Notes under the pieces: model-generated
The model's input: the letters and a program-made list of their open reading frames with translations, nothing else
The model's database searches: none
What the model was told of the DNA's origin: nothing
NCBI GenBank assembly: GCA_020635395.1
Contig: JACJZV010000003.1
Coordinates: 310,001-374,000, forward strand
Source: Flavobacteriales bacterium
GTDB lineage: Bacteria; Bacteroidota; Bacteroidia; NS11-12g; UBA9320
Length of the DNA: 64,000 nt
Reading direction: 5' to 3'
Translations under genes and position numbers: made by a program
Shown here: piece by piece, positions 25,759 to 32,309 of the stretch
How the letters are laid out: every line of letters starts with the position of its first letter
Numbering within the stretch: position 1 is the stretch's first letter

Positions 25759-25894
25759 GCTGCTAACGCCAGCGGCTATGAAACGTGCGGGTAAGAATCT
25801 TGATTCTTGTACGCGGCCGGCAAGCTGGAAGCGAAACGAAAAATATCAATTTTACGGTTCGCGAAGCATGTTTTCATAGCCATTGTTGGCAAGC
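25759..25894 (-). other. attC-like site (uninterrupted, 136 bp)
   Basis: GCTGCTAAC at the left, GTTGGCAAGC at the right; arms GGCTATGAAA and TTTCATAGCC (perfect 10 bp). With the site at 15228 it is the clearest uninterrupted example and shows the spacer into which IS and MITEs insert elsewhere (GCCATTG before TTGG). Confidence 0.75.
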
Positions 25895-25939
25895 GTTTTT
25901 TTGTTTTTTCTGTTACGTGAATTAGCACACGATAATTCC

Positions 25940-26671
25940 TTATTTGAAGTCCTCTTCTTTAAAAACTCTCTCGTATCGGGAACTGTCAGTTCGGTTTGTT
26001 TCAATTTCTCCGTTTGGTAGAATAATGCTCAAATAGGAAATTGAGTCCACTATGGCTTTACCTTCAAATTCTCCCGAAACACTATTTATTTCATAGGTTG
26101 TTATGCTGTCTCCATTAAGGTAGGAATGTTTGATTCCACAGTGCCATTCACCGCATTCACCTCCATGTAGAAGCAGGTAAGAGACTGGCGAATTTGACTT
26201 ATTCAGAAGAATATACAATAGTCCACCGAAGTCTGTTCCGCCTGTCGAAACTATTATCGGGTTAAAGTCACCAATAGGTCTTTGTTTTGAGACAAAATTT
26301 ATTTGCCAATCACCCATTATCCATTCGGTTCCACCATTGGAAGCTAAACCTGGACAACTTGCAACAAGCTTCATCTTTTGCTTATCGGTTAGCTTAATTA
26401 AAGGCAGGCGGTTTCCGTTGTCTCGATACCAGCATTTGTCATCAGTATCGTATTCTATACGTTTAGTTATTAGCGTGCTTTTAATGTCTTTAAGAGCGAA
26501 TAGGCTGTCGGGAAGTGGAAATATAGATGTGTCGGGAGATTTGATTTCGATAGTTGTCGAGTCAAGTGCTTTGGTTGTATTCTCTTGAGTATTTGTGGAG
26601 GTACATGCTGTCCAGCATAAACAAGCTAATAAGGCAATAAATATTGATGGAAATGTAAATTGCTTTTTCAC
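25940..26671 (-). CDS. Cassette-encoded lipoprotein, unknown function
   Basis: 243 residues from a GTG at 26671, where a lipoprotein signal starts (VKKQFTFPSIFIALLACLCWTAC). An open frame extends to an ATG at 26713, but that part crosses the cassette boundary GTTGGCAAGC, so it is not native. The mature protein is beta-rich with CGEWHCGIKHSYLNGD in its second half and an acidic end. No family recognised. Confidence 0.6.
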   Translation of the reverse strand: MKKQFTFPSIFIALLACLCWTACTSTNTQENTTKALDSTTIEIKSPDTSIFPLPDSLFALKDIKSTLITKRIEYDTDDKCWYRDNGNRLPLIKLTDKQKMKLVASCPGLASNGGTEWIMGDWQINFVSKQRPIGDFNPIIVSTGGTDFGGLLYILLNKSNSPVSYLLLHGGECGEWHCGIKHSYLNGDSITTYEINSVSGEFEGKAIVDSISYLSIILPNGEIETNRTDSSRYERVFKEEDFK

Positions 26672-26692
26672 TTTAATTTTTAAATGCTTGCC

Positions 26693-26844
26693 AACATCCA
26701 GATATGCGAACATTTATGTCGCATATTTTCACTATGTATGAAACAATGTCTAAAATGTTTGGGCGGGGCTTCGCCACTTCACTCACATTTCTTTGTGTAG
26801 TTCCATTCATTTGTCAAAAATATCTTTTTTCCTAATAAGTCCAA
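26693..26844. repeat. Dispersed repeat B, copy 2 (diverged)
   Basis: Shares the GGCTTCGCCAC hairpin, the CACTCACA stretch and the AAAAATATCTTTTTTC block with the other two copies, with many substitutions before them. Confidence 0.6.
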
Positions 26845-26922
26845 GGGATTTTTAATGGCTTACTATTTCGCCTATTTAGTTACTACCACTCGCCGCAAAC
26901 CAACGAAATAGTAATAATCTGA

Positions 26923-27179
26923 GCCCTAACCTACAACCTCAAAAAATACCTCAACTTTAGCCGTAAAAAAGTACAAGGCAATGTGCAAGCAATGGAGCAA
27001 ACGTCAAATCTTCTTAAAATCAATTTATTAGAAGCATTTTCATTCATTTTGGGCGGTTCATTTTTTTGTATAACGAAACCCTGCCGTTTAAATTAGAGTG
27101 CCTTAAATGGCACTATTCCCTTTTGTTTTTTTCTTGATTTTTAAGCATTTTTTCTTTTTTCAAGAGTTGTGCAACAGCT
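26923..27179 (+). mobile_element. 3' remnant of the IS1182-like element (257 bp)
   Basis: Matches the last 257 bp of the full element, including the right terminal repeat, with a handful of substitutions, so it is older than copies 1 and 2. The 5' part, including most of the transposase, is gone. Right flank ACCATTGT indicates that the original insertion was also in an attC spacer. Confidence 0.9.
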
Positions 27180-27653
27180 ACCATTGTTGGCAATAGTTTT
27201 TTTAATCAAAGTTATTAATCCTTCATAATAATTTATATTTGGTTCAGGATGAGGCTTTCTACCATATAAATATTCATTAAATGTTCCGTCTTCTCCAATT
27301 CCGTTGTCAGAAAAAAATCTATCAAAGTAGTGACTAACATAAAAGTCAGAATTATGAAGACTTATTTTGCAAGTATAATAATTCGCTCCATTTGGATTTA
27401 AAGGCCCATAATAAGTGCCAGTCCATTTTGCATTAAAAACTCGACATATTGTTTCTCCTAGATATGCAGTCAAACTAGCATTTAGCATTTCTCTTTCATT
27501 TAATTTTCTTTTATGTTTTGTTTCAAGAAAACGCTCTAATTCTATTTCCAAAGACTTGATTGTGAAATCAAATTCATATCCATTTCTTTTTTCAGCTTTT
27601 GCGAATTCCTCTGCTATCAATATTGGATTATCTGTTTTATTGAAGTCTGTCAT
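27141..27653 (-). CDS. Cassette-encoded protein with C-terminus altered by IS remnant
   Basis: 170 residues, no signal peptide. Contains NASLTAYLGETICRVFNAKW and a downstream tyrosine-rich beta region. The AYLGE...W pattern occurs in uncharacterised immunity-like domains, but I do not recognise a named family. The last ~15 residues (after KKTIA) are read from the cassette boundary and the IS end, so the native C-terminus is probably shorter or was different. Boundaries GTTGGCAATA/TATTGCCAAC match exactly. Confidence 0.6.
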   Translation of the reverse strand: MTDFNKTDNPILIAEEFAKAEKRNGYEFDFTIKSLEIELERFLETKHKRKLNEREMLNASLTAYLGETICRVFNAKWTGTYYGPLNPNGANYYTCKISLHNSDFYVSHYFDRFFSDNGIGEDGTFNEYLYGRKPHPEPNINYYEGLITLIKKTIANNGSCCTTLEKRKNA

Positions 27654-27659
27654 TCAAAT

Positions 27660-27950
27660 TATTGCCAACGGTATAGTATAAGCGAAGTGCGGGATTAAAA
27701 GCACTTCACTTTCGGTTAAGCTGTGTGTTTATTAATATTCAATTCGTTTAAATTTAGCACTTTCGCCCGCATTACGTATATACATTGTGCCTGTTGCACA
27801 ACTCAAAAGTAACTCTATTTTTCAACTATTTCAAAAAAGTTGCAATTTGAATCTTCTTATTATCAGCGAGTTAATTGTGTTTTGTTTTTGAGGTAAAAAT
27901 CTAAAATAGCGTTGAGGGTAGTTGTGCAACAGCTACCCGTGTTAGCAGAT
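27660..27950 (-). other. attC-like site interrupted by MITE copy 4
   Basis: Boundaries TATTGCCAAC (27660-27669) and GTTAGCAGAT (27941-27950). Arms around AAGCGAAGTGCGGG and CCCGCATTACG. The MITE flanks disagree (TACATTGT against ACCCGTGT). Confidence 0.7.
27789..27934. mobile_element. MITE copy 4 (146 bp)
   Basis: Same ends; interior shares the five-T run of copy 1 (GTTTTTGAGG), making it closest to copy 1. Confidence 0.85.
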
Positions 27951-28580
27951 GGCTTTTTCGGTCTGTTTAATGTTGTCGTCAAATGTTTTAATTATGTCTC
28001 TTAGCTTTAACAATAATTCTTTTGTGTCAATATTTAATTGAGGTCTGTCCCACGCTTCAAATTTTTCTTTGTCGTTAAATCTTGGCCAAAAAATGTATTC
28101 ATAATAATAGTTCCAAGTCTCTTCTATTAATTCATTGTCTGCATAATTTTGAAGACTGGCGTTTCTGTCGTCCTGATTAATAAAGTCGCCATACAAGTTG
28201 ACAAAGTTTGCGAAGCCCTCAATTGTCGAAATGTCCAGATTATTTTTGTCAATTTCATTTGCGATTGAGATAAGGTCATAAGTGCAATTTTCTTTAACCT
28301 CTAAATTATCGAAATTATCAAGCCAAGAACTAAGATTTTCAAATTCAACTAAATTGTCAAAATAAGATAAAATTCTCGTCTTTAAGTTTGTCAAAGATTT
28401 AGAAGCAAAAATTTTCCCACTTTTATATGTCAAAAGTCTGTCTGTGCTGTTTTTATCAGTGTCTGTATACCAAACTAAAAATAATGGACTGTCAAAAGCT
28501 GCCGAACAATATTTAATTATCCAAGTCGAGTAATTTCTGCTTAGGTCGTCAAACGTTTTTATGTCGTTTTGCTCTGTCAT
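27942..28580 (-). CDS. Cassette-encoded acidic cytosolic protein, unknown function
   Basis: 212 residues, no signal peptide, strongly acidic (many D/N/E), with aromatic-rich segments (SPLFLVWYTDTD, NYYYEYIFWPRF). The size, acidity and composition are like contact-toxin immunity proteins, but no family was recognised. Its TAA stop comes from the cassette boundary GCTAAC. The 5' boundary GTTAGCAGAT lies two bases before the ATG region, so any leader is very short. Confidence 0.6.
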   Translation of the reverse strand: MTEQNDIKTFDDLSRNYSTWIIKYCSAAFDSPLFLVWYTDTDKNSTDRLLTYKSGKIFASKSLTNLKTRILSYFDNLVEFENLSSWLDNFDNLEVKENCTYDLISIANEIDKNNLDISTIEGFANFVNLYGDFINQDDRNASLQNYADNELIEETWNYYYEYIFWPRFNDKEKFEAWDRPQLNIDTKELLLKLRDIIKTFDDNIKQTEKAIC

Positions 28581-28592
28581 AGGCTATCTGCT

Positions 28593-28754
28593 AACATCCG
28601 TATATGCCCAATGTAAAAAACCTATTGTGCATATTTCCATTATCTATGTAACAATACATGTTATGCTTTAGATGTGGCTTCGCCACCTCACTCACACCAT
28701 TATGTGTTGTCTTATTCATCTCTCAAAAATATCTTTTTTCATAATAAGTCCAAA
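28593..28754. repeat. Dispersed repeat B, copy 3 (162 bp)
   Basis: Near-identical partner of 24618-24779. It fills most of the gap between the 212-residue cassette and the TPR gene, next to the boundary ATCTGCTAAC. Confidence 0.8.
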
Positions 28755-28806
28755 GGGCTTTTTAGCGTTGTGTTTGTTGTAAACCCGTAAAGCATCAGCC
28801 CCCTCA

Positions 28807-29646
28807 TTATTTGCCTAAATCTGACTTCATTTTATTGGCATAGTCCATAATTGCTTGATTTCCTTTGGGCTGTTGTTTAAGAATTTTGTACCACTTTTTG
28901 AAATTGGTTTTGTCTTTTTGTGTATAAAAGTATTGCAAAATATTGAAGCAGTTTTCAGCATTATACTCACGGTCGGTCACTGTTTTTAAGGATGTCTCAA
29001 ATTGATTTATTGCATCATCAATCTTATTGTTTTTTGCCAGCGTGTATATGTATTCTTTATTTACATAAGCGTCATTTGGATTCGTTTTTATCTCTTCTTT
29101 TAAAATTGATTCTGCTTTGTCATATTGACCCAGGCAGTTGTATGAATACGAAAGTTCAACGGCAAGCCCTTTGAATTTTGGATTTATTTTCTCCGCTTTT
29201 TCTAAAAAAGTCAATGCCTTTTCACATTCATTCCAGCCGTTGTACATAAACCCCCACTTGTACAATCGCTCAATAGAATTTGTATCTGTTTTGTAGAATT
29301 GCAGCCAATCAGGAATTGCCGATATTTTTAACTCTTCGAATTTGTTTTCGGGTATGAATGCAACCAAAACATTGTTTGGTTGTAGCCGAGTTTTAACGCT
29401 CATATTATCAAATCTTTCGGGTACAAATTCTCCGTTTGGCAGCACTTTAAAAGTTCCTTCATAGTTGATGGTCAAACCTGCTTCTGGGTCGATGTAGATG
29501 AAACCAAAAAGATAACTGCTGTCTTTGCTTGGTTTGAATGCAACCCACTTATCTTCACTCTGAACAAAGCGTTTGTTAAATCTTAAAGTTGTTTGGGCGT
29601 TAAGTTTGGTTGCAAAAAGCATTACAATAATTAGTATGTATTTCAT
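28807..29646 (-). CDS. Secreted tetratricopeptide-repeat protein
   Basis: 279 residues with a signal peptide ending at LNA. Residues ~135-260 form tandem TPR helices (WNECEKALTFLEKAEKINP, YNCLGQYDKAESILKEEIKTNP, AKNNKIDDAINQFETSLK), a protein-binding scaffold in the periplasm or outer membrane. The N-terminal ~130 residues are beta-rich and unrecognised. It carries its own -7 element and lacks the complementary cassette boundaries, so it is probably the chromosomal neighbour rather than a cassette. Confidence 0.75.
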   Translation of the reverse strand: MKYILIIVMLFATKLNAQTTLRFNKRFVQSEDKWVAFKPSKDSSYLFGFIYIDPEAGLTINYEGTFKVLPNGEFVPERFDNMSVKTRLQPNNVLVAFIPENKFEELKISAIPDWLQFYKTDTNSIERLYKWGFMYNGWNECEKALTFLEKAEKINPKFKGLAVELSYSYNCLGQYDKAESILKEEIKTNPNDAYVNKEYIYTLAKNNKIDDAINQFETSLKTVTDREYNAENCFNILQYFYTQKDKTNFKKWYKILKQQPKGNQAIMDYANKMKSDLGK

Positions 29647-29677
29647 ATTGGGTAATTTTAAATGAGCATCTCAACGA

Positions 29678-29685
29678 CAAATATA
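29678..29685 (-). promoter_or_regulatory. Candidate -7 element of the TPR gene
   Basis: Minus strand TATATTTG, 31 bases before the ATG; -33 box not clear. Confidence 0.4.
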
Positions 29686-29771
29686 CCAAAGAAGAACTTT
29701 TTTTCATACATCCATATTTTTCAGACTTCACAAACCATATATCAAACATTCTATTGTCATCCACCATTGCT

Positions 29772-29811
29772 TTTGTTGGGTACATATCACATTCAAAAAA
29801 TTCTACCTTTG
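29772..29811 (+). promoter_or_regulatory. Promoter of eno
   Basis: TTTGTTG (29772-29778) and TACCTTTG (29804-29811) followed by CAGC, 16 bases before the eno ATG. The spacer is a few bases longer than the usual 19-21. Confidence 0.5.
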
Positions 29812-29827
29812 CAGCAAAATTTTAGAA

Positions 29828-31117
29828 ATGAGCGAAATACTTAATATTCATGCCAGACAAATTCTTGATTCACGCGGCAATCCAACCATCGAGGCCGAAG
29901 TAATTACAACTACCGGAGCGTATGGCCTTGCGGCGGTTCCGTCGGGTGCATCTACAGGTGTGCACGAGGCGGTAGAATTGCGAGATGGCGACAAAAATCA
30001 GTATTTAGGAAAAGGGGTTACTCAGGCTGTTGAAAATGTAAACACCACCATTGCTGAGGCATTGGTGGGTCATGATGTGACCGACCAAACCTTGCTCGAC
30101 AATATGATGATAGCACTTGATGGCACGGCAAACAAAAGCAATCTCGGGGCAAATGCTATTTTGGCGGTTTCGTTGGCATTGTCTAAAGCGGCAGCAATGG
30201 AAAGCGGCCAATCGCTGTATAGATACATTGGCGGTGTAAATGCCAAGGTGCTTCCGGTGCCGATGATGAATATTTTGAATGGGGGCAGCCATGCCGATAA
30301 TTCCATCGATTTTCAGGAGTTTATGATTATGCCGGTAAAAGCCGATTCGTTTAGCCATGCGTTGCGAATGGGTGTAGAGGTGTTTCATTACCTAAAATCG
30401 GTATTAAAAGAAAAAGGCTACAGCACCAATGTGGGCGATGAAGGTGGTTTTGCACCCAACATAAAATCAAACGAAGAAGCCATTGAAACGGTTTTGAAAG
30501 CTATAGAAAGAGCGGGATATAAACCGGGCAGCGACATTTTTATTGCGATGGATGCGGCCACTTCTGAGTTTTACAATCAAGAAAGTGGAATGTATCATTT
30601 CCATAAATCGAGCGGACAAAAAATGAGTTCGGAAGAAATGGCCGACTACTGGCTAAACTGGACAAATAAATACCCTATTGTTTCGATAGAAGACGGCATG
30701 GCCGAAGACGACTGGAAAGGTTGGAAAACCCTGACGGAAAAAATCGGTAAAAAAGTGCAGTTGGTGGGCGACGATTTGTTTGTTACCAATGTGCGTCGTT
30801 TGCAGGAAGGCATCAATCAAAAAGTGGCCAATTCTATATTGGTAAAAGTAAACCAAATTGGTTCGCTTACCGAAACCATCGATGCCATTCAATTGGCAAC
30901 CGCCAATCAATATACAAACATCATTAGTCACCGAAGCGGCGAAACAGAAGACACTACCATTGCAGATTTGGCGGTGGCCATGAACAGCGGTCAGATTAAA
31001 ACAGGTTCGGCTTCTAGAACAGACAGAATTGCAAAATACAACCAATTGCTTCGCATTGAGGAAGAATTGGGCACCGAGGCCATCTATGGTGGCAATATGT
31101 TTCGATACGGAAAGTAG
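29828..31117 (+). CDS. eno: Enolase (phosphopyruvate hydratase)
   Basis: 429 residues, normal length. Converts 2-phosphoglycerate to phosphoenolpyruvate in glycolysis. Visible signatures: PVPMMNILNGGSHADN with the catalytic His region, GDEGGFAP, the magnesium-binding IAMDAA and SIEDGMAEDDW, and the family signature ILVKVNQIGSLTETI followed by SHRSGETEDT. Followed 18 bases later by a small membrane gene, so a loose operon is possible. Confidence 0.97.
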   Translation: MSEILNIHARQILDSRGNPTIEAEVITTTGAYGLAAVPSGASTGVHEAVELRDGDKNQYLGKGVTQAVENVNTTIAEALVGHDVTDQTLLDNMMIALDGTANKSNLGANAILAVSLALSKAAAMESGQSLYRYIGGVNAKVLPVPMMNILNGGSHADNSIDFQEFMIMPVKADSFSHALRMGVEVFHYLKSVLKEKGYSTNVGDEGGFAPNIKSNEEAIETVLKAIERAGYKPGSDIFIAMDAATSEFYNQESGMYHFHKSSGQKMSSEEMADYWLNWTNKYPIVSIEDGMAEDDWKGWKTLTEKIGKKVQLVGDDLFVTNVRRLQEGINQKVANSILVKVNQIGSLTETIDAIQLATANQYTNIISHRSGETEDTTIADLAVAMNSGQIKTGSASRTDRIAKYNQLLRIEEELGTEAIYGGNMFRYGK

Positions 31118-31135
31118 CGGAGGTAGAGGGGTTTT

Positions 31136-31504
31136 ATGAAATCTCTTTTGGTTGTTTCTTTACTGATTTTATCAAACGTGTTTATGACACTGGCTTGGTA
31201 TGGTCATCTCAAATTTTCGGAATACAAATGGTTTGGCAAACTGGGTATAGTTGCCGTTGTTTTTCTCAGTTGGGGGCTGGCTTTGTTTGAATATTTTTTT
31301 CAGGTGCCTGCCAATAAAATAGGATTTAAAGGGAACGATGGGCCGTTTTCATTGGTGCAACTCAAGGTTATTCAAGAGGTCGTTTCTATAGTAGTTTTTA
31401 TGCTTTTTGTGTTGCTGGTATTTAAAAGCGAAACATTAAAACCCAATCATATCATAGGGTTTGTTTTTTTAGTGTTAGCCGTTTATTTCATGTTTAAAAA
31501 ATGA
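31136..31504 (+). CDS. DMT-family small membrane protein (DUF486)
   Basis: 122 residues, four membrane spans, with YGHLKF and FEYFFQVPANKIG followed by QLKVIQEVVS, the conserved core of DUF486. These proteins are related to small drug/metabolite transporters; substrate unknown. The last four bases overlap the next gene (ATGA), indicating coupled translation. Confidence 0.85.
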   Translation: MKSLLVVSLLILSNVFMTLAWYGHLKFSEYKWFGKLGIVAVVFLSWGLALFEYFFQVPANKIGFKGNDGPFSLVQLKVIQEVVSIVVFMLFVLLVFKSETLKPNHIIGFVFLVLAVYFMFKK

Positions 31505-31830
31505 ATTTTGAGATAGTGCATAATAACGGCGAAAATGTGGCAATCCTTCATTCTGCCAATGTAGAAATAAGAGATGCCCAAGATGCTCTGGAAATGCTGA
31601 TGAACGCACGCTATCAGGAGTGTGAAGTGTTGCAGGTGCAACAGCATCATTTGCCCGAATCTTTTTTTGATTTAAAAACCGGACTGGCAGGAGAAATACT
31701 TCTAAAATTTTCAACCTATGGCGGACGCCTTATTGTTGTTGGAAATTTTGAAAACATCACCAGCAAAAGTCTCCGAGATTTTATATTTGAAAGCAACAAA
31801 GTGGGACGAATCCGATTTGTATCGTCTTAA
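31501..31830 (+). CDS. DUF4180 domain protein
   Basis: 109 residues. The motif FFDLKTGLAGEILLKFS and the later SKSLRDFIFESNKVGRIRFV are typical of DUF4180 proteins, a small alpha/beta family of unknown role often placed next to regulators. ATGA overlap with the DMT-like gene upstream. Confidence 0.85.
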   Translation: MNFEIVHNNGENVAILHSANVEIRDAQDALEMLMNARYQECEVLQVQQHHLPESFFDLKTGLAGEILLKFSTYGGRLIVVGNFENITSKSLRDFIFESNKVGRIRFVSS

Positions 31831-31843
31831 ATAATACATACGT

Positions 31844-32287
31844 ATGAAACAAAAAATTACTCCGTTTCTATGGGCTACTTCCGATGCCAAAGAAATGGCC
31901 GATTATTATTTATCCATTTTTAGCGATGGCAAAATCGTTGAACAAAATGGGTTTATTTTTATTCTGGAAATCGCCGGTCAGCAACTGGGCATTTTAAACG
32001 GAGGGCCGCACCATATTCAGTTCGATGATTCTATTTCGTTGATGATTGATTGCGAAGATCAACAGGAGGTAGATTTTTATTGGGAGAAATTTACTGCCAA
32101 CGGTGGACAAGAAAGTATGTGTGGTTGGTGCAAAGATAAATATGGCGTATCGTGGCAGGTAGTGCCACGTGGTTTAAAGGAATTGCTCTCAAATCCAGAT
32201 AGAGAAAAGGCACAAAAAGCCACCCAAGCCATGTTAAAAATGCAAAAAATTGACTTAAAAAAAATGGAAGAAGCGGCAAGTAGTTGA
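31844..32287 (+). CDS. VOC-superfamily protein (PhnB-like)
   Basis: 147 residues beginning MKQKITPFLWATSDAKEMADYYLSIF, the start of the PhnB/3-demethylubiquinone methyltransferase-like group of the vicinal oxygen chelate superfamily. GGPHHIQFDDSISLMIDCEDQ and CGWCKDKYGVSWQVVPRGL follow the family pattern. Enzymatic role unknown; despite the annotation often given, no methyltransferase activity is implied. Third gene of the small run after eno. Confidence 0.85.
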   Translation: MKQKITPFLWATSDAKEMADYYLSIFSDGKIVEQNGFIFILEIAGQQLGILNGGPHHIQFDDSISLMIDCEDQQEVDFYWEKFTANGGQESMCGWCKDKYGVSWQVVPRGLKELLSNPDREKAQKATQAMLKMQKIDLKKMEEAASS

Positions 32288-32309
32288 TTTGTTTGTATTT
32301 TTACGGACA

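Larger units (their letters stand above)
26686..27195 (-). other. attC-like region with repeat B copy and IS remnant
   Basis: Boundaries GCTTGCCAAC (26686-26695) and GTTGGCAATA (27186-27195). Inside are a diverged repeat B, a perfect 11-bp inverted repeat (26860-26870 with 26904-26914, TTACTATTTCG/CGAAATAGTAA) and the IS remnant. Confidence 0.6.
14405..28772 (-). other. Integron-type gene cassette array without integrase (CALIN)
   Basis: Twelve genes, all minus strand and almost all single, lie between imperfect inverted repeats bounded by TAAC and GTTA/GTTG. For each cassette the bases just 5' of the gene are the reverse complement of those just 3' of it. Exact pairs in gene direction: GTTACAAGC/GCTTGTAAC, GTTATGCAC/GTGCATAAC, GTTAGCTGCC/GGCAGCTAAC, GTTATGTGC/GCACATAAC, GTTAGCAGC/GCTGCTAAC, GTTGGCAAGC/GCTTGCCAAC, GTTGGCAATA/TATTGCCAAC, GTTAGCAGAT/ATCTGCTAAC; one near-match is GTTATAGGC/GCCCATAAC. 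This is expected when an attC site is cut at G/TT and divided between the two cassette ends. No tyrosine recombinase is in the window. Confidence 0.78.

Noticed and set aside
26672..26713. N-terminal extension of the lipoprotein at 25940-26671
   Set aside because: The 14 codons cross the cassette boundary GTTGGCAAGC and put a charged stretch before the lipoprotein signal.
28807..29646. Including the TPR gene as a further cassette
   Set aside because: No complementary boundary was found at its 5' side, and it has its own promoter element; treated as chromosomal flank.
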